Source: Macondimonas sp035325645
GTDB lineage: Bacteria; Pseudomonadota; Gammaproteobacteria; UBA5335
Assembly (NCBI GenBank): GCA_035325645.1
Contig: DAOKZK010000051.1
Location: forward strand, 1 to 18,626
Reading direction: 5' to 3'
Length of the DNA stretch: 18,626 nucleotides
Within the stretch, counting starts at the first letter, position 1; every line of letters begins with the position of its first letter. The notes under the pieces were generated by a model, which saw nothing but the letters and a program-made list of their open reading frames with translations, ran no database searches and was not told where the DNA came from. The translations under genes and the position numbers were made by a program. This document shows, piece after piece, positions 7,233-14,933 of the stretch.

Positions 7233-9037
7233 TGCCGGGCCCTGTGGAGACACCTTCGGTCAGGGGGAAGGGGCGACTGCGGGTCGCGCTTCCCCCGCTG
7301 CAATGGCTCAGGACGTATCGACGCCAGGATCTGATCGACGACAGCCTGGCCGGCACCATCACAGCCATCCTGCTCGTGCCTCAGAGCCTCGCCTATGCCC
7401 TGCTCGCCGGCCTGCCGCCACAGGCCGGGCTCTATGCCAGTATGTTGCCGCCCATCCTTTACGCGGTCTTCGGCACGAGCCGGACCCTGGCCGTGGGGCC
7501 GGTGGCGGTGGCCGCACTGCTGGTCGCGAGCACCTTGAGCGCGCGCGGCGTGACCGATCCCACGCAGGCCCTCATGCAGGCCGTGATCCTCGCCTTCGAG
7601 GTCGGCTTGCTGCTCCTGGCGCTGGGGCTGCTGCGCGCCGGCCGGCTGATCAATTTCCTGAGCCACCCGGTCCTTTCCGGATTCACCACCGGCGCGGCGC
7701 TGGTGATCGTCATCAGCCAGATCAAGCATCTGACCGGCATCCCGGCCGGCGGGCAACAACTGCCCGCCATGCTTGGGCAATTGCTTTCCGGCTTGGACCG
7801 GATCCAGCCGCTGACGGTGATGCTCGGCCTCGGAGCGATCGGCTTGCTGTGGCTCTCGGGGGCACCGCTGGGGCGGCTGCTGCGGCGGCTGCGTCTCACC
7901 GACCGGACCGTGCTGATCATCGGCAAAGCGGCACCCCTGCTCGTCGTGCTGCTGAGCACGGCCCTGGTGGCCGGAGCAGACTGGGACGTCCGGCACGGGG
8001 TCGCCGTCGTTGGGTTGCTGAACGTCGCCCTGCCGCGTCTGGACGTCGGTTTTCTTGACGCAGCACAGCCCTGGCGGGAGTTATTGCCGTCTGCGGCCCT
8101 CATCGCCCTGATCGGCTATGTGGAAAGCGTCTCGATCGCCAAGGTGCTGGCCAGCCGGCGCCGCCAGCGCATCGACCCCGATCAGGAACTGATCGCCCTG
8201 GGCGCTGCCAATCTGGGCGCCGCATTCACTGGCGCCATGCCGGTTGCCGGCGGCTTCAGCCGCACGGTGGTCAACGACACGGCCGGGGCACGCACCCCGC
8301 TCGCCGGCGTGATCACGGCCGTGCTGGTCGGCCTGGCCGCCATCTACCTGACGCCCCTCTTCACGCACATGCCCCAGGCTGTGTTGGCCGCCATCATCGT
8401 CATGGCGGTGTTGAATCTGGTGGATGTGGAGACGTTGCGCCAAGCCTGGCGCTATGATCGCAGCGACGCTGCGGCCTGGCTGGCCACCTTCGCAGGCGTG
8501 ATGGCCCTGGGTGTGGAACACGGCCTGCTGCTCGGCCTCGTCCTGTCGCTGCTGCTGTTCGTCTGGCGCAGCGGAAATCCGCACATCGCACGGGTGGGCC
8601 GGATTCCGGGAACCGAGCACTTTCGCAACGTCGAGCGCCATCGGGTCACGACCTGGCGGGGACTGTTGCTGGTGCGAGTCGACGAGAGCCTGTGTTTTGC
8701 CAATGCGGCGGCGGTGGAGGATTTCATCCTGCGGTCGGTCAGCGACGCGCCCGATACGCGTCACGTGGTGCTGATCGCCAGCGCCGTGAATGCGATCGAC
8801 CTCAGCGCGCTGGAGATGCTGCAGGGCCTGATCGGGAGCCTGCGGGCGCAGGGGATCACCCTGCATCTGGCAGAGGTCAAGGGGCCGGTCATGGACCGGC
8901 TGGAACGCGTCGACCTGCCCGCCGAACTCGCACCGGGACGCATCTTCCTGCACACCTTCGATGCGGTGCGCGCGCTCACCGCTCCGGCAACACCTTGCCC
9001 GGATTCAGAATCCCCTGCGGATCGAGCGCGCGCTTGA
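7232..9037 (+). CDS. SulP family anion transporter with STAS domain
   Basis: The predicted protein has 601 residues. The N-terminal portion (about 25-430) holds 10-12 hydrophobic segments with SulP hallmarks. These are LVPQSLAYALLAGLPPQAGLYA near 48, a FGTSRTLAVGPVAV stretch near 83, an LSGFTTGAAL segment near 148, and GGFSRTVVNDTAGART near 340. A cytoplasmic STAS domain (about 460-580) follows, with NAIDLSALEMLQGL as its core loop. SulP proteins carry sulfate, bicarbonate or other anions, and the substrate cannot be read from sequence. Coupling to a sulfite-producing dioxygenase suggests a sulfur oxyanion. ATG 7232 overlaps the preceding stop (TGATG); a TTG at 7214 is an alternative. The last 21 codons overlap the convergent FAD oxidase gene and look poorly conserved. 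Confidence 0.93.
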   Translation: MPGPVETPSVRGKGRLRVALPPLQWLRTYRRQDLIDDSLAGTITAILLVPQSLAYALLAGLPPQAGLYASMLPPILYAVFGTSRTLAVGPVAVAALLVASTLSARGVTDPTQALMQAVILAFEVGLLLLALGLLRAGRLINFLSHPVLSGFTTGAALVIVISQIKHLTGIPAGGQQLPAMLGQLLSGLDRIQPLTVMLGLGAIGLLWLSGAPLGRLLRRLRLTDRTVLIIGKAAPLLVVLLSTALVAGADWDVRHGVAVVGLLNVALPRLDVGFLDAAQPWRELLPSAALIALIGYVESVSIAKVLASRRRQRIDPDQELIALGAANLGAAFTGAMPVAGGFSRTVVNDTAGARTPLAGVITAVLVGLAAIYLTPLFTHMPQAVLAAIIVMAVLNLVDVETLRQAWRYDRSDAAAWLATFAGVMALGVEHGLLLGLVLSLLLFVWRSGNPHIARVGRIPGTEHFRNVERHRVTTWRGLLLVRVDESLCFANAAAVEDFILRSVSDAPDTRHVVLIASAVNAIDLSALEMLQGLIGSLRAQGITLHLAEVKGPVMDRLERVDLPAELAPGRIFLHTFDAVRALTAPATPCPDSESPADRARA

Positions 9038-10409
9038 TGCGCCGCATCAAATCGAGCGTCACCGCGTCCTTGTAGCGCGCCATTTCATTCCGCTTGAGCT
9101 GACCGACGCCATGCTCGGCTGCAAAACTGCCGCCGTGGGCCACCACGCGGTCATGGACGAGACGCTCCAGCCCCGCGCGCTGCGCCAGAAACGCCGCGGC
9201 ATCGCCGGCGCGCGGCACGGAAAGATTGAAGTGCAGATTGCCGTCGCCGAGATGCCCGAAGATACAGGGCCGCACACCGGGACAGCGCGCCTGCAGCAGC
9301 GGGAGCACTTCTGCGATGAACGGCGCCATCCGTCCCCGCGGCAGGCTGATGTCATGCTTGATGCTGGGCCCCTCACGCCGCTGGGCGTCTGGAATGGCGT
9401 TGCGCACGGCCCACAGCCGGTCCATCTGCCGTCGATCGACTGCCGTCACGGCGTTGCGCAAACCGTCGGCCCCTGCGGACGCATCCAGCGCGCTGGCGAG
9501 GTCAGAGGCCAGATCCGTGCCTGCACTGGTGCGCGAGAGTTCGATCAGAACGCACCAAGGGCTGTCGTTCGTGCGAGGCACAGGCAGATCAGGAAAATGA
9601 TGCGCCACGAGATCGAGGGAGAACGCCGACATGAGTTCGAAGGCGGTCAAGGCCTCCCCGAAAGACGCGTTCAGGTAAGCGAACAGCTGCAGCGCGGTCG
9701 CGACATCGGGCAGCGGCACGAGCGTCAGCGCTTGCTGCGCCGGACGCGGCACCAGCCGCAGCACGGCGGCGGTGATGATGCCCAGCGTCCCTTCTGCGCC
9801 GATGAAAAGCTGCTTGAGATCGTAGCCGCTGTTGTCCTTGGCGAGGCCCTTCAAATCCGACCAGACCCGCCCGTCGGCCAGCACGACTTCGAGCCCGCGG
9901 CAAAGCTCGCGCACGTTGCCGTAACGCAGCACGTTGTGTCCGCCGGCGTTGGTCGCGAGGTTGCCGCCGATCTGGCAGTCGCCGCTGGAGGCCAGACTCA
10001 AGGGAAACAACCAGCCATGGGCCGCAGCCGCCTGCTGCAACTCAGAGAGCCGGCAGCCCGCCTGAACGGTCACCGTCCCCTCCGCGGGATCGAGCGCAAG
10101 AATGCGCCGCATACGCTTGAGGTTGAGGACGATCTGCCGACCCGTATCGTCCGGCATCGCGCCGCCGCACAGACCGGTCTGGCCGCCCTGCGGCACAATG
10201 GCGATGCCGTGCTCGTGCGCGTACTGGACCACGGCGGCCACCTCCGCGGTGCTGCCGGGCAGAACGACCGCTCGCGCAGCGCCCGCGAAGCGGCCGCGCG
10301 GCTCCCGCAGGTAATCCGACTGACCCGCCGGATCCGTCACGACCCCGCGCGGGCCGCAAACCTGCCTGAAAAACGCAAGATCCGGATCAGATCGCGCAGG
10401 ATCTACCAA
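8976..10409 (-). CDS. FAD-binding oxidase, D-2-hydroxyglutarate dehydrogenase-like
   Basis: The predicted protein has 477 residues. The N-terminal PCMH-type FAD domain has VVLPGSTAEVAAVV near 48, PQGGQTGLCGG near 73-83, and SSGDCQIGGNLATNAGG near 141-157. The C-terminal domain carries the residues that bind metal and substrate in D2HGDH/GlcD/DLD enzymes: Arg336, Lys351, GHLGDGNLHFN with His386 and His393, and AEHG with Glu432 and His433. Such enzymes oxidise D-2-hydroxy acids (2-hydroxyglutarate, lactate or glycolate) and pass electrons onward. The exact substrate is uncertain. The start is TTG 10409, inside the last codons of the dehydrogenase gene upstream (7-bp overlap), which suggests coupled translation. 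No ATG occurs near the conserved N-terminus. The 3' end overlaps the convergent SulP gene by 62 bp. Confidence 0.92.
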   Translation of the reverse strand: MVDPARSDPDLAFFRQVCGPRGVVTDPAGQSDYLREPRGRFAGAARAVVLPGSTAEVAAVVQYAHEHGIAIVPQGGQTGLCGGAMPDDTGRQIVLNLKRMRRILALDPAEGTVTVQAGCRLSELQQAAAAHGWLFPLSLASSGDCQIGGNLATNAGGHNVLRYGNVRELCRGLEVVLADGRVWSDLKGLAKDNSGYDLKQLFIGAEGTLGIITAAVLRLVPRPAQQALTLVPLPDVATALQLFAYLNASFGEALTAFELMSAFSLDLVAHHFPDLPVPRTNDSPWCVLIELSRTSAGTDLASDLASALDASAGADGLRNAVTAVDRRQMDRLWAVRNAIPDAQRREGPSIKHDISLPRGRMAPFIAEVLPLLQARCPGVRPCIFGHLGDGNLHFNLSVPRAGDAAAFLAQRAGLERLVHDRVVAHGGSFAAEHGVGQLKRNEMARYKDAVTLDLMRRIKRALDPQGILNPGKVLPER

Positions 10410-11413
10410 GTCAGCACCACCTTGCCGAACTGCTTGCCGCTGGCGAGATAATCGAATGCCGCGCCGGCCTCATGCCAGGGCCAGGTCCGGTCGATCACCG
10501 GCTTGAGCCCGGTCGTGTCGACCGCCCGGCTCAAATCCTCGAGCATGCGCCGACTGCCCACGAACAGCCCCTGCAGGCGGACGCTGCGCATCAGCACCCG
10601 GCGCAGATCGATCTGGCTGGACACCCCCGACAGCACACCGATGATCGCGATCCGCCCGCCCGGCCGCACGGCTTCGATGGACTGCGCCAGCGTGCCCGCG
10701 CCGCCGACCTCGACGACATGATCCACCCCGCGTCCGTCGGTCAGCCCCTGGACGGCCTTGCCCCAGTCTGGGGTCAATGCGCTGCAAACGCCGGCGCTGG
10801 CGCCGAGCGCTTGGGCACGGGCGAGTTTTTCCTCGCTGCGGGACACGACGATGACCCGCGCGCCATGCGCGCGCGCGATCTGCAGGGCAAACAACGAAAC
10901 GCCGCCTGTGCCGATCACGAGCACGGTGTCGCCGGATTTGATCTCGCCTTGCGCCACGAGCGCGTGCCACGCGGTGACCCCGGCGCAGGGCAGGCAGGCC
11001 GCCTCGGCATCGGAAAGCGAGTCGGGACTGTGCACCAGGCCGGTTTCGGGCAGGATGACCTCCTCGGCCAACATCCCCTCGAGCGGTCCACCGAGGGTGC
11101 GCCGGCCACAGCGACCATCCACGTCACCGTCCAGCCAGTCTTGCGCAAATGCGCCCATGACACGGTCACCGGGACGCCAGGCCGTGACGCCTTCCCCCAC
11201 CGCCACCACGGTACCGGCACCATCCGAGCAGGGAATGAGCGGCAAGGGCTGACGCGGGTTGTACAAGCCCAGCACCATCATGAGATCGCGGTAGTTGAGC
11301 GATACGGCGCCCATGCGGATGCGCACCTGCCCGGGGCCGGGCGCGGGCAATGCGCGCTCCGTGCGTTGCAGCCCGTCCTTGCCAAAGCGAACGATTTCCA
11401 CGACCTGAACCAT
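10403..11413 (-). CDS. Medium-chain dehydrogenase/reductase, zinc-independent type
   Basis: The predicted protein has 336 residues. The GroES-like N-terminal domain has SLNYRDLMM near 38-46 and IPCSDGAGTVVAVG near 60-73. The Rossmann domain has GTGGVSLFALQIA at about 168-180, then VVEVGGAGTL and PGGRIAIIG. The GHE motif of catalytic-zinc alcohol dehydrogenases is replaced by SDGAG, placing it with NAD(P)H-dependent quinone or enal reductase-like members; the substrate is unknown. The frame is open to 11446. ATG 11413 is preferred because GGGGAGG (11426-11420) sits six bases before it but directly abuts the in-frame ATG at 11419. It is the fourth gene of the five-gene run, 47 bases after cls, and its last codons overlap the FAD oxidase start. 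Confidence 0.9.
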   Translation of the reverse strand: MVQVVEIVRFGKDGLQRTERALPAPGPGQVRIRMGAVSLNYRDLMMVLGLYNPRQPLPLIPCSDGAGTVVAVGEGVTAWRPGDRVMGAFAQDWLDGDVDGRCGRRTLGGPLEGMLAEEVILPETGLVHSPDSLSDAEAACLPCAGVTAWHALVAQGEIKSGDTVLVIGTGGVSLFALQIARAHGARVIVVSRSEEKLARAQALGASAGVCSALTPDWGKAVQGLTDGRGVDHVVEVGGAGTLAQSIEAVRPGGRIAIIGVLSGVSSQIDLRRVLMRSVRLQGLFVGSRRMLEDLSRAVDTTGLKPVIDRTWPWHEAGAAFDYLASGKQFGKVVLTW

Positions 11414-11460
11414 CGCCATCCTCCCCTCGGCCGCTGCACCGGCCACACTTCTCGGCGGAT

Positions 11461-12885
11461 CTACAGAAAAGGCGAAAACAGACGGGCCACCCCGTCCCGT
11501 AACTTGACCGGCAAGGGACGCGCGTCGACATCCGCCAGGGTGCAGGGCCGGGCCGTGCGGATGCGCGCAGCCACGAGCGCCGCCAGGGAACGACCCAATT
11601 CGCGATCATAACATTCGAGGTTGCACTCGAAATTGAGCCGCAAGCTGCGCGGATCCCAATTGGCAGACCCGAGGAAGACCCAACTGTCGTCGACGATCAT
11701 CAGCTTGCTGTGATCAAACGGCCCCGTGCTGAACCAGACACGGCAGCCGTGCCCGAGCACTTGCCAAAGCTGACCCATCATCGCCCAATGCACGAAGGGC
11801 AGGTTGTTGTGCGCCGGGAGCAGAATATCGACCTCCACACCGCGCAGTGCCGCCAGATTGAGCGCGTTGATCAGGCTTCGATCCGGCAAAAAATAGGGTG
11901 TCATGATGCAGACGCGTCGCTTGGCCGTACTCAGCGCGCCCATGAACACCCAGGACAGCTGATCCAGATCCTCATCGGGCCCGTCGGGCACGGCGCGCGC
12001 GATCACCGCTCCGACCGGCGCCAGTGCCGGAAACCACGCGTCACCGTACAAGTGCTCGCCGGCGGCAAAATCCCAGTCCTGCGCGAAAATCTCCTGCAGC
12101 TGGCGAACGACGGGACCCTCGATGCGAAAATGCAGATCCCGCGTAAAGCGCCTCCCGCTCCCGCGGCAGTGATGCACCCGCAGGTTCATGCCGCCGGTAA
12201 AGCCGACACGACCGTCGCAGACGAGCAATTTGCGGTGATTGCGCAGGTTGAGGCCCACCAGCCAGCTGATGCGCTTGCCCGGCAGGAAGCGAGCGACGCG
12301 CAATCCTGAGTTCTGCAGGACGGACACCATGGGCGGCCAGGAATAGCGCTCGCCGGCGGCATCGATCAGGATCCTGACCTCGACGCCACGTTGCCGGGCA
12401 CGAACGAGCGCTGCCCGGAACGCCTGCCCCACCCGATCGTTTCCAAAGATGTAGGTCGACAGGGCGACGCTGACGCGGGACTGCTCGATCGCCACGAGCA
12501 TGGCCGCGAACGCGGCGTCGCCATCCACCAGGGTGCTCATGGCGTTGCCCGAGACCAGCGGCAAGCCCGTCACGCGGCTCACGAGTGCAGCCATCTCGGT
12601 CAGATGAACGCCCTCCGGCCCCATTGCAAGACGCAACTCGCGCGTCCCGACGCCCGGCGACCTGTCTTGCGTCCGCATCGGACGACGGAGATTGCTCGCC
12701 TGGCGCCGCACGCGATTGACACCCAGCAGCAGGTACAGCAAAGCCCCGCCCACCGGCAAAAACCAGATGATGGCCACCCACAGTGCGGCAGCGCGGGCGT
12801 CCCGCTTCACCAGCACCACGTGGCCGGAGAGGTAGAGCGACAACGCGGTCACCGCCAAGGCAGGCAGGCTGTACCACAATTCCAT
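11461..12885 (-). CDS. cls: Cardiolipin synthase (phospholipase D superfamily)
   Basis: The predicted protein has 474 residues, close to E. coli ClsA (486). Two N-terminal membrane helices (about 5-25 and 33-55, the second with the usual WFLPVGGALLYLLLG) anchor it in the inner membrane. Two HKD motifs form the active site: His217-Lys219-Asp224 in NHRKLLVCDGR followed by FTGGMN, and His392-Lys394-Asp399 in DHSKLMIVDDS followed by GSANWDPRS. The enzyme joins phosphatidyl groups to make cardiolipin. The donor and acceptor preference (ClsA-like PG plus PG, or otherwise) is inferred only from architecture. ATG 12885 begins just before helix 1 and has no strong ribosome binding site. It lies 15 bases after the HemD-like gene, so translation may depend on its neighbour. 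Confidence 0.94.
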   Translation of the reverse strand: MELWYSLPALAVTALSLYLSGHVVLVKRDARAAALWVAIIWFLPVGGALLYLLLGVNRVRRQASNLRRPMRTQDRSPGVGTRELRLAMGPEGVHLTEMAALVSRVTGLPLVSGNAMSTLVDGDAAFAAMLVAIEQSRVSVALSTYIFGNDRVGQAFRAALVRARQRGVEVRILIDAAGERYSWPPMVSVLQNSGLRVARFLPGKRISWLVGLNLRNHRKLLVCDGRVGFTGGMNLRVHHCRGSGRRFTRDLHFRIEGPVVRQLQEIFAQDWDFAAGEHLYGDAWFPALAPVGAVIARAVPDGPDEDLDQLSWVFMGALSTAKRRVCIMTPYFLPDRSLINALNLAALRGVEVDILLPAHNNLPFVHWAMMGQLWQVLGHGCRVWFSTGPFDHSKLMIVDDSWVFLGSANWDPRSLRLNFECNLECYDRELGRSLAALVAARIRTARPCTLADVDARPLPVKLRDGVARLFSPFL

Positions 12886-12900
12886 GGCTGGTGCGCCCGT

Positions 12901-13743
12901 TCAGCGATCGGCCGGGTCGTCGGAACCCGAAAAGAGACGAACCAGCTCAGTGACCAGCGGCTTCATGAAATAACTGTCGCTGGGCATCAGGTCCACGTGC
13001 ACACCCTGCCGTTTGAGATCCTCCGCGGCGACCGGCCCGATCGCCGCCACGCGCGTGCGCGCCATGCCACGCTCCAATGCGTCCTGCAGGCCCTGTTCCT
13101 GCGCCACCTGACGTAGGCGCCGGTACTGCGGCTGGCTGGTGAACAGGATGGCGTCAACACGTCCTTCATCCAATGCGCGGATCAGGGCCACGACCTGCTC
13201 GTCATCGGATTTCGGCGCGTAGACGTAAGGAGCCACGGGCCGGGACGCCGCGCCTGCGGCACGCAAGGCATCGATGAGCGCGGGGTTGGGCTCATCGCCA
13301 TAGAGCTGCACACCGACGCTCCGACCGGCCAGATCGAGCTCTTTCAGCGTCTCAATCACACCCGCCGTGGTTGGCGCAACCGCGCTCCAGCGCGGCTCGA
13401 GCCCCAATTCCTTGAGCACGCGCGCCGGCTTGGGACCTCGCACCAGAAACGGCTGCCGCGCCAACGCCTCACGGAAGGGCCGGGCCATGCCGCGGCGCTC
13501 TGCGAGATCGAGCAAGCGACGCAAGCCCTCCCCCGTCAGCAGAATGGTGAGCGCGGGCGGCGCGTCGATGAATGCCTGCATCCAGTCGACGACGGCCGCC
13601 TCGTCGGGATGGTCAAGGATGGCCACCATGGGACAGCGCCAGATGGCGGCCCCGCGCCGCTCGAGCAGGCCAGCCAGTACGTCGAGCATCCGCGTCTCCG
13701 GGAGAGCAACGGTGCGTCCCGCAAGCGGACCCTCGAAGGCCAT
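12901..13743 (-). CDS. Uroporphyrinogen-III synthase family protein (HemD paralogue)
   Basis: The predicted protein has 280 residues with the two-lobed HemD fold pattern. Lobe one starts GPLAGRTVALPETR, with LLTGEGLRRLLDLAER near 68. Lobe two has GRSVGVQLYGDEPNP near 140, PVAPYVYAPKSDDE near 168, AILFTSQPQYRRL near 198, and VAAIGPVAAEDLKRQGVHVDLMP near 232. True HemD cyclises hydroxymethylbilane to uroporphyrinogen III. This copy is longer than typical HemD and is not beside hemC. It sits between a MaoC-like gene and cls, so it may be a paralogue with another task rather than the haem-pathway enzyme. GAGGAG seven bases before ATG 13743 supports the start. The gene follows maoC by 22 bases, so co-transcription is likely. 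Confidence 0.82.
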   Translation of the reverse strand: MAFEGPLAGRTVALPETRMLDVLAGLLERRGAAIWRCPMVAILDHPDEAAVVDWMQAFIDAPPALTILLTGEGLRRLLDLAERRGMARPFREALARQPFLVRGPKPARVLKELGLEPRWSAVAPTTAGVIETLKELDLAGRSVGVQLYGDEPNPALIDALRAAGAASRPVAPYVYAPKSDDEQVVALIRALDEGRVDAILFTSQPQYRRLRQVAQEQGLQDALERGMARTRVAAIGPVAAEDLKRQGVHVDLMPSDSYFMKPLVTELVRLFSGSDDPADR

Positions 13744-13765
13744 GGGTGCTCCTCAGATATCGACG

Positions 13766-14227
13766 TCAGGGATAATAGAGACTCAGGGTCTCGGCGACGC
13801 AGCAGGGTTTGTCCTGCCCTTCCCGCTCCACGCTGAGGTGGGTCACGGTCTGGATGGCGCCGGCGATTTCACGCACACCTTTCAGCGTGACCCGCACCCG
13901 TATCCGGCTGCCCACGGGCACCGGGGCCGTAAAGCGCAGCTTGTTCATGCCGTAGTTGACGCCCATGCGCATGCCCTTGATCTGGATCACCTCGTCCACC
14001 AAGGCAGGGGTAAGCGCGATGGTCAGGTAGCCATGGGCGATGGTCATGCCGTGTGGAGACTCGCGTCGGCAACGCTCGACATCGGTGTGGATCCACTGAT
14101 CGTCACCCGTCGCCTTGGCGAACTGGTCGATCCGTTCCTGGGTCACCTCGACCCAATCGCTGACGCCGACCTCCTGGCCGACCAGCTCCTTCATCTCGGC
14201 GACGCCATTGATCACCCGCTTGACCAT
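13766..14227 (-). CDS. MaoC-like hotdog-fold dehydratase
   Basis: The predicted protein has 153 residues and a single hotdog fold. The signature region VTQERIDQFAKATGDDQWIHTD (about 28-49) holds the catalytic pair Asp42 and His47 of R-specific enoyl-CoA hydratases. SPHGMTIAHGYLTIAL follows at 57-72, with NKLRFTAPVPVGSRIRVRV at 95-113. It probably hydrates trans-2-enoyl-CoA to (R)-3-hydroxyacyl-CoA, although such single-domain MaoC proteins often remain unassigned. The frame is open to 14299. ATG 14227 is chosen because GGGAG lies nine bases upstream and the family usually begins a few residues before a VINGVAE-like segment. It is the first gene of the five-gene minus-strand run. Confidence 0.88.
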   Translation of the reverse strand: MVKRVINGVAEMKELVGQEVGVSDWVEVTQERIDQFAKATGDDQWIHTDVERCRRESPHGMTIAHGYLTIALTPALVDEVIQIKGMRMGVNYGMNKLRFTAPVPVGSRIRVRVTLKGVREIAGAIQTVTHLSVEREGQDKPCCVAETLSLYYP

Positions 14228-14289
14228 CAATAATCGCTCCCACAAGCCTGTCGTTTTTTTGCCCGCGACCCGGTTTGGGCCGCAAGCGG

Positions 14290-14307
14290 GGCATGACACT
14301 CCATGCC
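14290..14307. promoter_or_regulatory. Perfect inverted repeat upstream of maoC-like gene
   Basis: GGCATG (14290-14295) and CATGCC (14302-14307) are a perfect 6-bp inverted repeat with a 6-base spacer. It lies 63 bases upstream of the first gene of the five-gene run and downstream of the DUF1249 stop. It is not followed by a T-run in the minus direction, so an operator is more likely than a terminator. No regulator is implied by neighbours. Confidence 0.3.
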
Positions 14308-14357
14308 TTAATCATGTGACTTTAGCGCAGCAGGCGGGATGGGGAGAAGGGGACGCG

Positions 14358-14852
14358 TCAATCCGGGCCCTGCGATCCGGCGGCCTGCGAGCGAGTCATG
14401 GGGACGGAACCATCTTCGCCGAAGCGGTAACCCTGATCGAGGCAGTAGCGCAACCATTTGCCCAGCATCATGTTGATCGCCCAACGCTCGGAGGGGTCCA
14501 ACATCGGATTGCCTCGCCGGAACGCAGGTCTCGGAAGGGGCAGCACCTCACACTGGCGAGCGTCATGATAGACGCGCAGCTCAAGATCCGGCGCCGGCCG
14601 CGGCTCACACGGATCCCCGAAGCAATGGGTCAGGTAGTAAGTCGTCGTGAACCGATCGCGCTCCAGCACGGACAGGTACAGCGCCGGCAGCCGCCCCGGC
14701 CGGGCGACGGCACCGTTGGGGTAAGGACTACGCGTCCCCAGCAGGTGGCACAGCGCCGCATAGTTTTGCTCGTACAGCGCCATGAGAGCGGCCAATCGGG
14801 GACCGCTGTCCAGGGACGCGACGGCGATGTTGGGTGAAGGCTGACCTGACAC
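14358..14852 (-). CDS. DUF1249 family protein (YqiB-like)
   Basis: The predicted protein has 164 residues, similar to but longer than E. coli YqiB (140). The family pattern is visible: a LMALYEQNYAALCHLL helix near 23-38, SVLERDRFTTTYYLTHCF near 61-78, the LELRVYHDARQCEVLPL core near 90-106, and ERWAINMMLGKWLRYCLDQGY near 122-142. The function is unknown. In enterobacteria yqiB neighbours nudF and cpdA, which are not seen here. The frame is open to 14996, but that would run through the ferritin promoter and start. GTG 14852, with GGAG seven bases before it, gives a sensible N-terminus and leaves an 81-bp divergent gap to the ferritin gene. The last 15 residues look like a disordered tail. Confidence 0.85.
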   Translation of the reverse strand: MSGQPSPNIAVASLDSGPRLAALMALYEQNYAALCHLLGTRSPYPNGAVARPGRLPALYLSVLERDRFTTTYYLTHCFGDPCEPRPAPDLELRVYHDARQCEVLPLPRPAFRRGNPMLDPSERWAINMMLGKWLRYCLDQGYRFGEDGSVPMTRSQAAGSQGPD

Positions 14853-14933
14853 GAAAAAGCTCCGCCCTTGGGCTGGTGAGGACTGTGCTAAGGTGATTCG
14901 CGACCCTGCGTCACGGCAAAAAAAGGATCTACA

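Noticed and set aside
8961..10451. 496-codon plus-strand frame, longer than the FAD oxidase gene it overlaps
   Set aside because: The minus strand encodes every expected FAD- and metal-binding motif of a D2HGDH-like enzyme. The plus frame is Arg/His/Gln-rich with no recognisable domain, as usual opposite a GC-rich gene.
10472..11611. 379-codon plus-strand frame
   Set aside because: It is antisense to the medium-chain dehydrogenase, whose Rossmann motif and ribosome binding site are clear.
14244..14296. T-run next to a GC-rich dyad as a terminator
   Set aside because: The T-run precedes the stem on the plus strand and is an A-run after the stem on the minus strand, so neither direction gives a Rho-independent terminator.
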